Shown piece by piece: positions 1-6,074 of a stretch of 6,211 bases of DNA (position 1 is the stretch's first letter; each line of letters starts with the position of its first letter). The position numbers and the translations under genes were made by a program. Below the pieces are notes generated by a model. That model searched no databases, was not told where the DNA came from, and was given only the letters and a program-made list of their open reading frames with translations. The stretch is from Lentisphaerota bacterium (GTDB lineage: Bacteria > Verrucomicrobiota > Kiritimatiellia > JAAZAB01), in assembly GCA_016199105.1 (NCBI GenBank), contig JACQHI010000394.1, positions 1 through 6,211 on the forward strand. Reading direction: 5' to 3'.

Positions 1-1398
1 GGCTTGGCGGTGATGGGCGAAAATCTCGTGCTCAACATGGAAAGCAAGGGCTTCACCGTGGCGGTGTTCAACCGCACCGTGGCCAAGGTGGACGAGTTTG
101 TCAACGGCCTTGCCAGGGGTAAAAACATCGTCGGCGCCCATTCCCTCGCCGAATTGGTCCGGAGCCTGAAAAAACCGCGCCGGCTCATGCTGATGGTCAA
201 GGCCGGCAAGCCGGTGGACGAGCTCATCGAACAGCTCCTGCCGCTTCTCGATCCCGGCGACATCCTTATCGACGGCGGCAACTCGCATTTCCCCGACACG
301 ATCCGGCGCACCAAAGCCCTCGAGGCCAAAGGCTTCCTCTTCATCGGCACCGGGGTTTCCGGCGGGGAGGAAGGCGCGTTCAAGGGGCCCAGCATCATGC
401 CCGGCGGCTCGCCTTCCGCCTGGCCGCATGTGAAGCCTATTTTCCAGAAGATCTGCGCCAAGGTGGAGGACGGCTCGCCCTGCTGCGAATGGGTCGGCAA
501 CGACGGCGCCGGGCACTTCGTTAAAATGGTGCATAACGGCATCGAATATGCCGACATGCAGTTGATCAGCGAGGCCTATTACCTGCTCAGCCGGGCGCTC
601 GGCCTGAAAGCCCCGGAACTCCACTCCGTTTTCGCCGCATGGAATGACGGCGAACTGAACTCCTATCTCGTCGAAATCACGGCCGACATCTTCCGCAAGA
701 AGGACAAGATCACCGGCAAGGCGATGGTGGACGTCATCCTCGACACCGCCGGGCAGAAAGGCACCGGCAAGTGGACGAGCGAAGCGGCGCTGGACCTCGG
801 CGTGCCCGCCCCGACGATCGCCGAAGCCGTCTTCGCGCGCTGCATCTCGGCCATTCAGCCGGAACGCGCGGCGGCGGCGAAAGCGCTGAAAGGGCCGGCC
901 TCGAAATTCAACGGCGCGCGCAAGCCGTTCATCGCCGATATCCGCAAGGCGCTCTATGCGGCCAAAATCTGCTGTTACGCGCAGGGCTTCGCGCTCATGG
1001 CGGCGGCGGCGAAGGAATACGGGTGGCAACTGCGCTTCGGCGACATCGCCCTCATGTGGCGCGGCGGTTGCATCATCCGCGCCCGGTTCCTGGACGCCAT
1101 CAAGGCGGCTTTCCAGCGCCAGCCGGACCTGACCAACCTGCTGCTGGACCCGTATTTTAAAAAAATCATCCTGGGCAACCAAAAGAGCCTGCGGTCCGTC
1201 GTGGCGGAGTCGGCTCGCCTCGGCCTCGCCATCCCCGCCTTCGGTTCGGCGCTGTCCTATTTCGACAGTTACCGCAGCGCCCGGCTGCCGGCCAATTTGC
1301 TCCAGGCCCAGCGCGATTACTTCGGCGCGCACACCTATGAGCGCACAGACCGCAAACGCGGAGAATTTTTCCACACCCAATGGCTGGATCATCCATGA
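1..1398 (+). CDS. gnd: 6-phosphogluconate dehydrogenase, decarboxylating (5' end cut by window edge)
   Basis: Oxidises 6-phosphogluconate to ribulose 5-phosphate and CO2 with NADP+, the third step of the oxidative pentose phosphate pathway, in the cytoplasm. The reading frame is open from base 1 and enters inside the Rossmann nucleotide-binding motif (GLAVMG), so compared with E. coli Gnd (468 aa) about nine or ten N-terminal residues lie outside the window; the TTG at base 4 is not the start. Visible signatures, numbered from base 1: FNRT at 23-26 (Arg25 matches the NADP 2'-phosphate-binding Arg), GVSGGEEGA around 118-126, and FVKMVHNGIEY with the catalytic Lys175 and Glu182, spaced seven apart as in the sheep and E. 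coli enzymes. GKWTSEAALDLG and GGCIIRA follow, and the tail YFGAHTYERTDRKRGEFFHT is near-complete. The C-terminus therefore appears intact. The stop overlaps the next gene's ATG by four bases (ATGA), implying translational coupling. Identity is essentially certain. Confidence 0.97.
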   Translation, partial: GLAVMGENLVLNMESKGFTVAVFNRTVAKVDEFVNGLARGKNIVGAHSLAELVRSLKKPRRLMLMVKAGKPVDELIEQLLPLLDPGDILIDGGNSHFPDTIRRTKALEAKGFLFIGTGVSGGEEGAFKGPSIMPGGSPSAWPHVKPIFQKICAKVEDGSPCCEWVGNDGAGHFVKMVHNGIEYADMQLISEAYYLLSRALGLKAPELHSVFAAWNDGELNSYLVEITADIFRKKDKITGKAMVDVILDTAGQKGTGKWTSEAALDLGVPAPTIAEAVFARCISAIQPERAAAAKALKGPASKFNGARKPFIADIRKALYAAKICCYAQGFALMAAAAKEYGWQLRFGDIALMWRGGCIIRARFLDAIKAAFQRQPDLTNLLLDPYFKKIILGNQKSLRSVVAESARLGLAIPAFGSALSYFDSYRSARLPANLLQAQRDYFGAHTYERTDRKRGEFFHTQWLDHP

Positions 1399-2300
1399 CA
1401 AAGACTGTCGAATACACCAAGGACGATCTGCTGAACCTCAAGCCGAAGTTCGACTCCTTCGTCGGGATCGATTCCGACGGGTGCGTGTTCGACACCATGG
1501 AAATCAAGCAGAAGCGCTGTTTTCACAAGCTCATCGTCTCGCACTGGCGCCTGGAGAAAATCGAGAAATACGTCAGGGAAGCCGCGGAATTCGTCAATCT
1601 CTACTCCAAATGGCGGGGCCAGAACCGGTTTCCCTGCCTGCTCATGAGCCTCGAACTGCTGCGCGACCGGCCGGAAGTGATCTCCGCGGGCGTTCCACTG
1701 CCGGATTTCGCCCCGCTCAAGCGCTTCATCGAGTCCGGCCTGCCCCTCGGCCATCCCACCCTCGAAAAGCGGATCCAGGAGACCGGGGACGCGCTACTCG
1801 CCTCCGTCCTGAAATGGAGCCAGGCCGTCAACGCCGACATCGAAAAAACGGTCAAGCAGGTGCCCCCCTTCACGTGGGTGCGCGAAAGTTTCGACAAGAT
1901 CCAGAAACATTCCGACTCCATCTGCGTCTCCCAGACGCCCACGGAAGCCCTGATCCGGGAATGGCGCGAACACGACCTGATGCGCTATGTGCATGTCATC
2001 GCCGGCCAGGAACTGGGCACCAAGAAGGAACATCTCCAGATGGCCACCCAGGGCCGCTACCAGGCCGACCGCATTTTGATGATCGGCGACGCCCCCGGCG
2101 ACTACAGCGCCGCCAAGGGCAATCAGGCGCATTTCTTCCCGATCAACCCCGGCAAGGAAACCGTCTCCTGGGAACGATTCTACAAGGAAGCCTACGACCG
2201 CTTCCTGAACGGCACCTACGGCGGAAAATACGAGAACGAGCTCATCGCGGAATTCAACGCGCTCCTGCCCGACACGCCGCCGTGGAAGAAGGGGACATAG
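1395..2300 (+). CDS. HAD-superfamily hydrolase, probable sugar-phosphate phosphatase
   Basis: Predicted cytoplasmic phosphatase of 301 aa. HAD motif I is GIDSDGCVFDTM, with nucleophile Asp26 and acid/base Asp28. A candidate motif II is Ser179 in ICVSQTP. Motif III is a lysine in GTKKEHLQ (Lys210 or Lys211). Motif IV is IGDAPGD, with Mg-binding Asp232 and Asp236. The roughly 150 residues between motifs I and II form a large, mainly helical cap, longer than in typical phosphoglycolate phosphatases (about 230 aa in total), and should set the substrate. I chose the ATG at 1395 because it overlaps the gnd stop as ATGA. An in-frame ATG at 1380 adds five residues, but its only nearby purine-rich stretch lies about 16 bases upstream. 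No signal peptide or membrane segment is visible. Position between gnd and a NagA-like gene suggests a phosphorylated sugar or sugar acid as substrate; this is inference. The superfamily call is firm, the exact reaction unknown. Confidence 0.87.
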   Translation: MTKTVEYTKDDLLNLKPKFDSFVGIDSDGCVFDTMEIKQKRCFHKLIVSHWRLEKIEKYVREAAEFVNLYSKWRGQNRFPCLLMSLELLRDRPEVISAGVPLPDFAPLKRFIESGLPLGHPTLEKRIQETGDALLASVLKWSQAVNADIEKTVKQVPPFTWVRESFDKIQKHSDSICVSQTPTEALIREWREHDLMRYVHVIAGQELGTKKEHLQMATQGRYQADRILMIGDAPGDYSAAKGNQAHFFPINPGKETVSWERFYKEAYDRFLNGTYGGKYENELIAEFNALLPDTPPWKKGT

Positions 2301-2324
2301 GGAGGTTTCAGGGTTCATACTTGC

Positions 2325-2328
2325 GGAG
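2325..2328 (+). promoter_or_regulatory. Ribosome binding site of the NagA-like gene
   Basis: GGAG ends five bases before the ATG at 2334 and fixes this start. A second, stronger-looking GGGAGG at 2300-2305 sits directly on the preceding gene's stop codon, but no in-frame ATG, GTG or TTG lies within its reach. The frame upstream of 2334 runs straight back into the TAG at 2298-2300. The protein therefore cannot be extended at its N-terminus. Confidence 0.65.
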
Positions 2329-2333
2329 ACATC

Positions 2334-3332
2334 ATGCGCCGCCCCGGTTTTATCGATATCCAGCTCAACGGATCCAAGGGCATCAATTTCTCCAACCCCG
2401 GCCTGTCCGTCGAAGACATCCGCACGGCCACCCGGCATCTCGTCCGGCGCGGCACCGCGGCCTACTGCCCCACGCTCGTCACCAACCCGCTGGAGATGTT
2501 CCGCAACAATCTGCCGGTCGTGGCCGACGCCATGGCGGACGCCGAACTCGCGCCGCATCTCCTGGGCATCCATCTCGAGGGCCCGTTCGTGTCTCCGGCG
2601 GAAGGCGCCCGCGGCGCCCACCCGCCGGAATACATCCTGAAGCCCAGCATCAAGACGTTCGACCGGATGCAGAAATGGGCCCGGGGCAACATCAGGATCC
2701 TGACGGTCGCCCCCGAGATCGAGGGCGCGATTCCCCTGATCCGCCACGCCGCCCGCCAGGGCGTGGTGGTGGCGCTCGGACACCATTTCGCTTCCGACGA
2801 CGTCATCGCCAAAGCCGTGGAAGCCGGCGCCAGGGCCTGCACGCACCTGGGCAACGGGATGCCCAACATGATCCAGCGCCACCACAACCCGCTCTGGTGC
2901 CAACTGGCCTGCGATGCACTCGCCTGCACGTTCATCACCGACGGTCATCACCTGCCGCCGAACCTCATCAAGGTGGGCCTGCGGGCCAAAACGATCGATC
3001 GTTTTCTGGTGGTCAGCGATGCCACCGATCTCGAGGGCATGCCGCCGGGAACATACGAGTTCCTCAACATGTCCGTCGTGAAGCATAAGAACGGCCGCAT
3101 CAGCTTCGGGGACACCCCCTACCTCGCCGGATCCTCGGCCACCATGCTGGAATGCATGAACCACCTCGCCTCGGTCGTCCCCCTGAAAGCCGGCGAACTC
3201 TGGCAAATCGGCTTCGACAATCCGGTGAAACTCCTGGGCCTGAACCCAGCCGCCGTTGCCCGCCGCCTGAAGCCCTGTGTGAAACCAACGAGAGCCAACG
3301 CCCCCATGCGATTCGCGATCGGGGCGGTGTGA
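2334..3332 (+). CDS. NagA-like amidohydrolase (N-acetylglucosamine-6-phosphate deacetylase family), barrel only
   Basis: Family reaction: deacetylation of N-acetylglucosamine 6-phosphate to glucosamine 6-phosphate and acetate, a cytoplasmic step of amino-sugar and cell-wall recycling. The 332-aa protein opens at PGFIDIQLNG (residues 4-13), which aligns with PGFIDVQLNG of E. coli NagA near its residue 55. Metal and catalytic positions are present: Glu82 in HLEGPF, His150 in GHH, His171 in THLGNG, His206 in TDGHHLP and Asp229 in SDAT. The 150-171 and 171-206 spacings equal those of the E. coli enzyme (195-216-251). RHHNPLW near 182-188 replaces the E. coli REPG phosphate-binding stretch; I recall such motifs in planctomycete-type homologues. 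The N-terminal half of the usual beta-sandwich is absent, and after KLLGLNPAA the tail lacks the usual G-x-x-ADL segment. The start follows the upstream stop by 33 bases, consistent with one operon. Family is confident; the substrate could be another N-acetylated sugar phosphate. Confidence 0.85.
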   Translation: MRRPGFIDIQLNGSKGINFSNPGLSVEDIRTATRHLVRRGTAAYCPTLVTNPLEMFRNNLPVVADAMADAELAPHLLGIHLEGPFVSPAEGARGAHPPEYILKPSIKTFDRMQKWARGNIRILTVAPEIEGAIPLIRHAARQGVVVALGHHFASDDVIAKAVEAGARACTHLGNGMPNMIQRHHNPLWCQLACDALACTFITDGHHLPPNLIKVGLRAKTIDRFLVVSDATDLEGMPPGTYEFLNMSVVKHKNGRISFGDTPYLAGSSATMLECMNHLASVVPLKAGELWQIGFDNPVKLLGLNPAAVARRLKPCVKPTRANAPMRFAIGAV

Positions 3333-3359
3333 TTTTCAGCAGAATCGAATAGTTGGACC

Positions 3360-4808
3360 CTACTGCCTTTTGTGACTCACCCACAGCAGCAGGTCCTGCA
3401 CCACCAGCTCCACCCGGCTTTCAATCTCAATGCGATTCGCTCCCTTGTTGATCATGTCGGGGTCTGGACGGAATTCCAACCAGTCGTCGGCGAGCGTTCC
3501 GTTTCCCAGCGCCCGATCGTTCAGCGTGACCGTGAGAGCTGCTCCGTGGGTCGCCTTTACGAGATGCAACCTGAGCTTCAATTCCGCCTGGCGCACATGC
3601 TCGCCCACCGTGAGCGTCACCGTCTTCTTCCCGCCCGGCGTGAACGCGAGTGGACTGTCGGGCGACAGGCGCGGCAGACCGGCGAATTTGCCGCCGCCCG
3701 CCAGCCACCATTCCGGGTCGCTATACCCGTTCACACCCTGGAAAGAGACGGCATACACCTTGTCGAGTTTTTCGAGCGCCGCCGGATCTCCCAACTCGCG
3801 CCAGAGCGGAGTGCGTGGATTGTCACAGTTGAACAGATACACGCCATCCGCGCCGGAATGCCACACGTTCATCGCCCGCGCCCGATAGGCCTCCAGCGAG
3901 TTCCGCACCTTGCCCGCCTCTCCCGCAATCCGCGACTCGCTCAACGCCGGATAGACCGGCACGCCATAGTTATGCCCAAGCTGGACCGACTCTTCCCATG
4001 CGTTCAGTTGGAAGTAGCAGGTCACGACCATGAGGTCGATCAGGCCGTCAGCCAGCCAGCGCTCGATGTCCAGCCCCATGGCCTTGCAATAACCCGCCGA
4101 ATCGGGAACGCGAACGGCAATGAGCAGCGGCCGGCCGCGTTTCGCCGCCACGGCATCCGCCATCCGCCGCACGCGCTGCAGCAACCCCGTCATCATGTCG
4201 CAATGCGCCTGCGTCACCGGTTCGCCGATCAGTTGCGGCTTGAAACAGACGGGATGCCGGAAAAAATCCAGTTCGATGCCGTCCACATCGAAGCGCGTGC
4301 AGACGTCACGGAAGATGCGGAACACCTTCTCACGCACCTCCGGCAGGCCGTAATTCACCGCCGACCAGCGGCCGGCCTTGGGAAAGGAGTCGCCCTTTTT
4401 GCCCATGAGATAGTCAGGGTGCTCCTGCTTCCACTTGCACAGCAGCGCTTTGGCCTGCGAATCATGCGTGTCGTTCATCCGCATCGACCAGAAAACCTCG
4501 ATGCCGTGCCGGCGGCCAAAATCCGCCATGATGGCCAGTGCGTCGTGTCCCTGCTCGGCGAGTTCCCATGCCCAGTCCACCCCGCGAACGTCGCCGCGCC
4601 CGCGCAGCTCGGTCTCGTCGCTCGTGTGCGTGTAGGAGTTGAACACGCCATCGCAGTAGAAGATGGAGTCCACCTGCGAACCGACGAGCGGCTCCGTGCG
4701 CTTGCTCAAGAAGTGTTCCACCGTCTTCGGCTCGTCCGGCTTCGGATTTCGGCAATCGTTGCCGTCGTTGTTCATACTGATTCGCCGGATCGTGTTTGAT
4801 GTCTTCAT
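3360..4808 (-). CDS. Glycoside-hydrolase-like TIM-barrel protein with C-terminal beta domain
   Basis: A 482-aa predicted cytoplasmic protein with no signal peptide or membrane segment. It reads like the glycosyl-hydrolase-10-like (GHL10-type) barrels. Landmarks: IRRISMNNDGND at 7-18 (first strand), EVFWSMRMNDTHD at 104-116, FDVDGIELDFFRHP at 173-186 (candidate active-site acids Asp176, Glu179, Asp181), RVPDSAGY at 233-240, and GADGVYLFN at 319-327 near the barrel end. Residues about 390-482 are strand-rich (KKTVTLTV, AALTVTLNDRAL, NRIEIESR) and look like a small beta-sandwich of carbohydrate-binding type. The ATG at 4808 is preferred over one at 4775 because only it keeps the whole first strand; neither has a clear Shine-Dalgarno sequence. 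The gene converges on the NagA-like gene with 27 bases between stops and diverges from the alpha/beta hydrolase. Sugar-polymer or glycoside processing is likely, but no activity can be assigned. The plus-strand frame opposite it is antisense shadow. Confidence 0.75.
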   Translation of the reverse strand: MKTSNTIRRISMNNDGNDCRNPKPDEPKTVEHFLSKRTEPLVGSQVDSIFYCDGVFNSYTHTSDETELRGRGDVRGVDWAWELAEQGHDALAIMADFGRRHGIEVFWSMRMNDTHDSQAKALLCKWKQEHPDYLMGKKGDSFPKAGRWSAVNYGLPEVREKVFRIFRDVCTRFDVDGIELDFFRHPVCFKPQLIGEPVTQAHCDMMTGLLQRVRRMADAVAAKRGRPLLIAVRVPDSAGYCKAMGLDIERWLADGLIDLMVVTCYFQLNAWEESVQLGHNYGVPVYPALSESRIAGEAGKVRNSLEAYRARAMNVWHSGADGVYLFNCDNPRTPLWRELGDPAALEKLDKVYAVSFQGVNGYSDPEWWLAGGGKFAGLPRLSPDSPLAFTPGGKKTVTLTVGEHVRQAELKLRLHLVKATHGAALTVTLNDRALGNGTLADDWLEFRPDPDMINKGANRIEIESRVELVVQDLLLWVSHKRQ

Positions 4809-4912
4809 GCGCCAGGGTGTAGCATATGGCGCAAGCGATGTCTTTATCTTTTTTGGGGGACAGACGCAGTTCGACGCAAAGACTCCGCGCCGACGCGCGG
4901 GGAGGAGGAATC
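4809..4912. promoter_or_regulatory. Divergent intergenic region between the glycosidase-like and alpha/beta hydrolase genes
   Basis: These 104 bases must hold the start signals of both outward-facing genes. On the minus strand TATGCT (complement of 4821-4826) is a possible -10 box; it would leave a leader of only a few bases before the ATG at 4808. On the plus strand the weak pair TTGATG (4796-4801) and TAGCAT (4820-4825), 18 bases apart, could serve the hydrolase gene. Neither is a good consensus, so these boxes are guesses; the divergent arrangement itself is what is seen. A T-rich stretch at 4841-4854 carries no preceding GC stem, so I do not call it a terminator. Confidence 0.4.
4883..4908 (+). 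promoter_or_regulatory. GC hairpin abutting a strong Shine-Dalgarno sequence
   Basis: CCGCGC (4885-4890), loop CGAC, and GCGCGG (4895-4900) form a perfect six-pair stem. In RNA it extends by a U-G pair (4884/4901) and a C-G pair (4883/4902). The stem runs directly into GGAGGAGG (4901-4908), the ribosome binding site of the alpha/beta hydrolase, whose ATG is at 4913. AGGAGG at 4903-4908 leaves four bases, and GGAGG at 4901-4905 leaves seven. The Shine-Dalgarno sequence decides the start of that gene over an in-frame ATG at 4826. A role of the hairpin in translation is inference. Confidence 0.55.
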
Positions 4913-5899
4913 ATGCCTGTTGACACCAAGCCTTCGCCGGGTGACCCCCAGCCGAACCGGTCCGATGAATCCCGTCTTGCGCGCGAGGGTGGGCCGGCGC
5001 CGGCAGTTGCCGGTTTCGCGGCCGAACCGGCGATGCTGCCGGGCTATCCCTGCCTGTCCGCTTACCGTCAGGATTTGTGGCCGCCTGCGATGACGCAGGA
5101 GCTGCCTGGCGCCGGAAAACGCGTGCGCGCGACCCTGCCGGCGTATCGCGACACCGACGTCTATTATTCACTCTATCTGCCGCCCGAATGGACGCCGGGC
5201 GCGCGGTATCCGATGATCGTCGAATACGCCGGCAATGGCGATTACCGGAGCAAGCACGGCGACGTTTGCACGGGGCGCGTGGAGGATTGCAGTCTCGGCT
5301 TTGGCCTCTCGGGCGGCCGCGGGTTCATCTGGATATGCCTTCCGTTCGTCGACGCGGCCAATGGCCGCAACGCCACCCTCTGGTGGGGTGATGTCGGCGC
5401 GACAGTCGCCTTCTGCGGGGAGGCCGTGCGGACAGTGTCCGCCCGGTTTGGCGGCGAACCGGCGGCCGTGTTCCTGTGCGGGTTTTCGCGCGGCGCGCTG
5501 GCCTGCAACTTCATCGGCCTGCACGACGATGAGATCGCGCGGTTGTGGCGCGGATTTTTTGCGGCCAGCCACTACGACGGAGCGCGGGAGTGGCCCTATG
5601 CCGGCAGCGATCCCGGCGCGGCGCGCGTCCGGTTGGAACGGCTCGGCCGGAGGCCGGTTTTTGTGAGCCACGAAATCTACGACATCGAGCCGGGCACGTA
5701 TACCATCGTCGACACGATCAACTATCTGGCCGGAACCGGCCGGCCGTTGGACAACTTTCGGTTCCAAATCGTGCCGATCCGCAACCATACTGACCGGTGG
5801 GTGCTCTACGATCTGCCTGCGCGCCGGAACCTGCGGCGCTGGCTGCAGGAGGCGATGGCGGCGCCTCCAGCTACCGATGGAAAAGGGATCCCCCATTAA
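4913..5899 (+). CDS. Alpha/beta hydrolase-fold protein, probable esterase-like enzyme
   Basis: A 328-aa predicted serine hydrolase. The nucleophile elbow is CGFSRGA with Ser192 (GxSxG form) after the hydrophobic strand AAVFL. A likely catalytic His is His292 in IRNHTDRW, and a candidate acid lies in VSHEIYDIEP (Glu254 or Asp257). The core begins near residue 80 with YRDTDVYYSLYLPPEW and the strand YPMIVEYAGNGDY, typical of esterase/PHB-depolymerase-like proteins that hydrolyse ester-linked substrates. Residues 1-60 are proline- and charge-rich with no hydrophobic signal sequence, so export is not indicated. The start is taken at 4913 because of the strong AGGAGG just upstream; a longer frame from 4826 would place that ribosome binding site inside the gene. 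It diverges from the glycosidase-like gene, hinting at a shared role such as removing ester groups from a glycan; this is inference. The stop overlaps a NagA-like relic. Fold is fairly sure, substrate unknown. Confidence 0.78.
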   Translation: MPVDTKPSPGDPQPNRSDESRLAREGGPAPAVAGFAAEPAMLPGYPCLSAYRQDLWPPAMTQELPGAGKRVRATLPAYRDTDVYYSLYLPPEWTPGARYPMIVEYAGNGDYRSKHGDVCTGRVEDCSLGFGLSGGRGFIWICLPFVDAANGRNATLWWGDVGATVAFCGEAVRTVSARFGGEPAAVFLCGFSRGALACNFIGLHDDEIARLWRGFFAASHYDGAREWPYAGSDPGAARVRLERLGRRPVFVSHEIYDIEPGTYTIVDTINYLAGTGRPLDNFRFQIVPIRNHTDRWVLYDLPARRNLRRWLQEAMAAPPATDGKGIPH

Positions 5900-5957
5900 G
5901 AACGCCGTCAAGGCCGGCGCGCGGGCCTGCACGCACCTGGGCAATGGACCGCCCCTT
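5895..5957 (+). pseudogene. Relic of a second NagA-like gene (metal-binding THLGNG segment)
   Basis: Read from 5895 this stretch encodes I-K-N-AVKAGARACTHLGNG-P-P, matching I-A-K-AVEAGARACTHLGNG-M-P of the intact NagA-like gene at 2805-2864, with a constant offset of 3090 bases. A 22-base run (5923-5944) is identical to 2833-2854. Most mismatches in the aligned part are synonymous (V gtc/gtg, A gcg/gcc, R cgg/agg, N aat/aac, G gga/ggg). This points to a diverged homologue rather than a fresh copy. Homology stops on both sides, no start codon exists, and the frame ends at TAA 5991-5993. It overlaps the alpha/beta hydrolase stop (5897-5899). Non-functional as a protein. Confidence 0.65.
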
Positions 5958-5973
5958 TTATCGCTCACGGGCG

Positions 5974-6074
5974 TGACACATAATGACCCATAATGACCCA
6001 TAATGACCCGTATTTGACCGATAAATGACCCATAACCGGCGAATAGGGTAAGACCCGTGACCCGATTATGACCC
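5974..6074. repeat. TGACCC short-repeat array with 10-11 bp spacing
   Basis: A 10-base unit TAATGACCC(A/G) occurs three times head to tail at 5981-6010. The core TGACCC recurs more loosely on both sides. Its exact copies begin at 5984, 5994, 6004, 6026, 6058 and 6069, with variants TGACAC at 5974, TGACCG at 6015 and AGACCC at 6051. Successive starts from 5974 to 6026 are 10, 10, 10, 11 and 11 bases apart, close to one helical turn. The array lies downstream of the alpha/beta hydrolase and NagA relic and reaches the stop of the possible minus-strand gene at the right edge. It may be a protein-binding array or simple slippage; function is unknown. Confidence 0.85.

Noticed and set aside
1337..3088. 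Long plus-strand open frame of 583 codons spanning two genes
   Set aside because: It overlaps the well-supported HAD and NagA-like genes in another frame. The product is rich in Arg, Pro, Gly and His with no motif, as expected for a shadow in GC-rich DNA.
1794..3206. Long minus-strand open frame of 470 codons
   Set aside because: Antisense to the HAD and NagA-like genes, low-complexity Val/Gly/Ala/His-rich composition and no recognisable domain; typical GC-rich antisense shadow.
3333..3359. Bidirectional terminator between the two convergent genes
   Set aside because: The 27 bases contain no inverted repeat that could form a stable stem.
3372..4799. Plus-strand open frame of 475 codons opposite the glycosidase-like gene
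   Set aside because: Almost the same span as the minus-strand gene; its product is Arg/His/Gln-rich and lacks motifs, while the minus strand has clear conserved barrel motifs.
4826..4912. Upstream in-frame extension of the alpha/beta hydrolase
   Set aside because: It would bury the AGGAGG site and hairpin inside the gene and adds an Arg/Gly-rich leader with no signal-peptide character; the ATG at 4913 is better placed.
6014..6046. Possible promoter from TTGACC at 6014 within the repeat array
   Set aside because: No -10-like hexamer lies 16-18 bases downstream, and TTGACC is simply one degenerate copy of the repeat.
6046..6056. GGGTAAGACCC mini-hairpin as a terminator
   Set aside because: Only four pairs with a three-base loop and no following T-run; better seen as part of the repeat array.
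5981..6074. CRISPR array
   Set aside because: Repeat units are only about 10 bases, without distinct spacers of 25-40 bases, and no cas genes are present.
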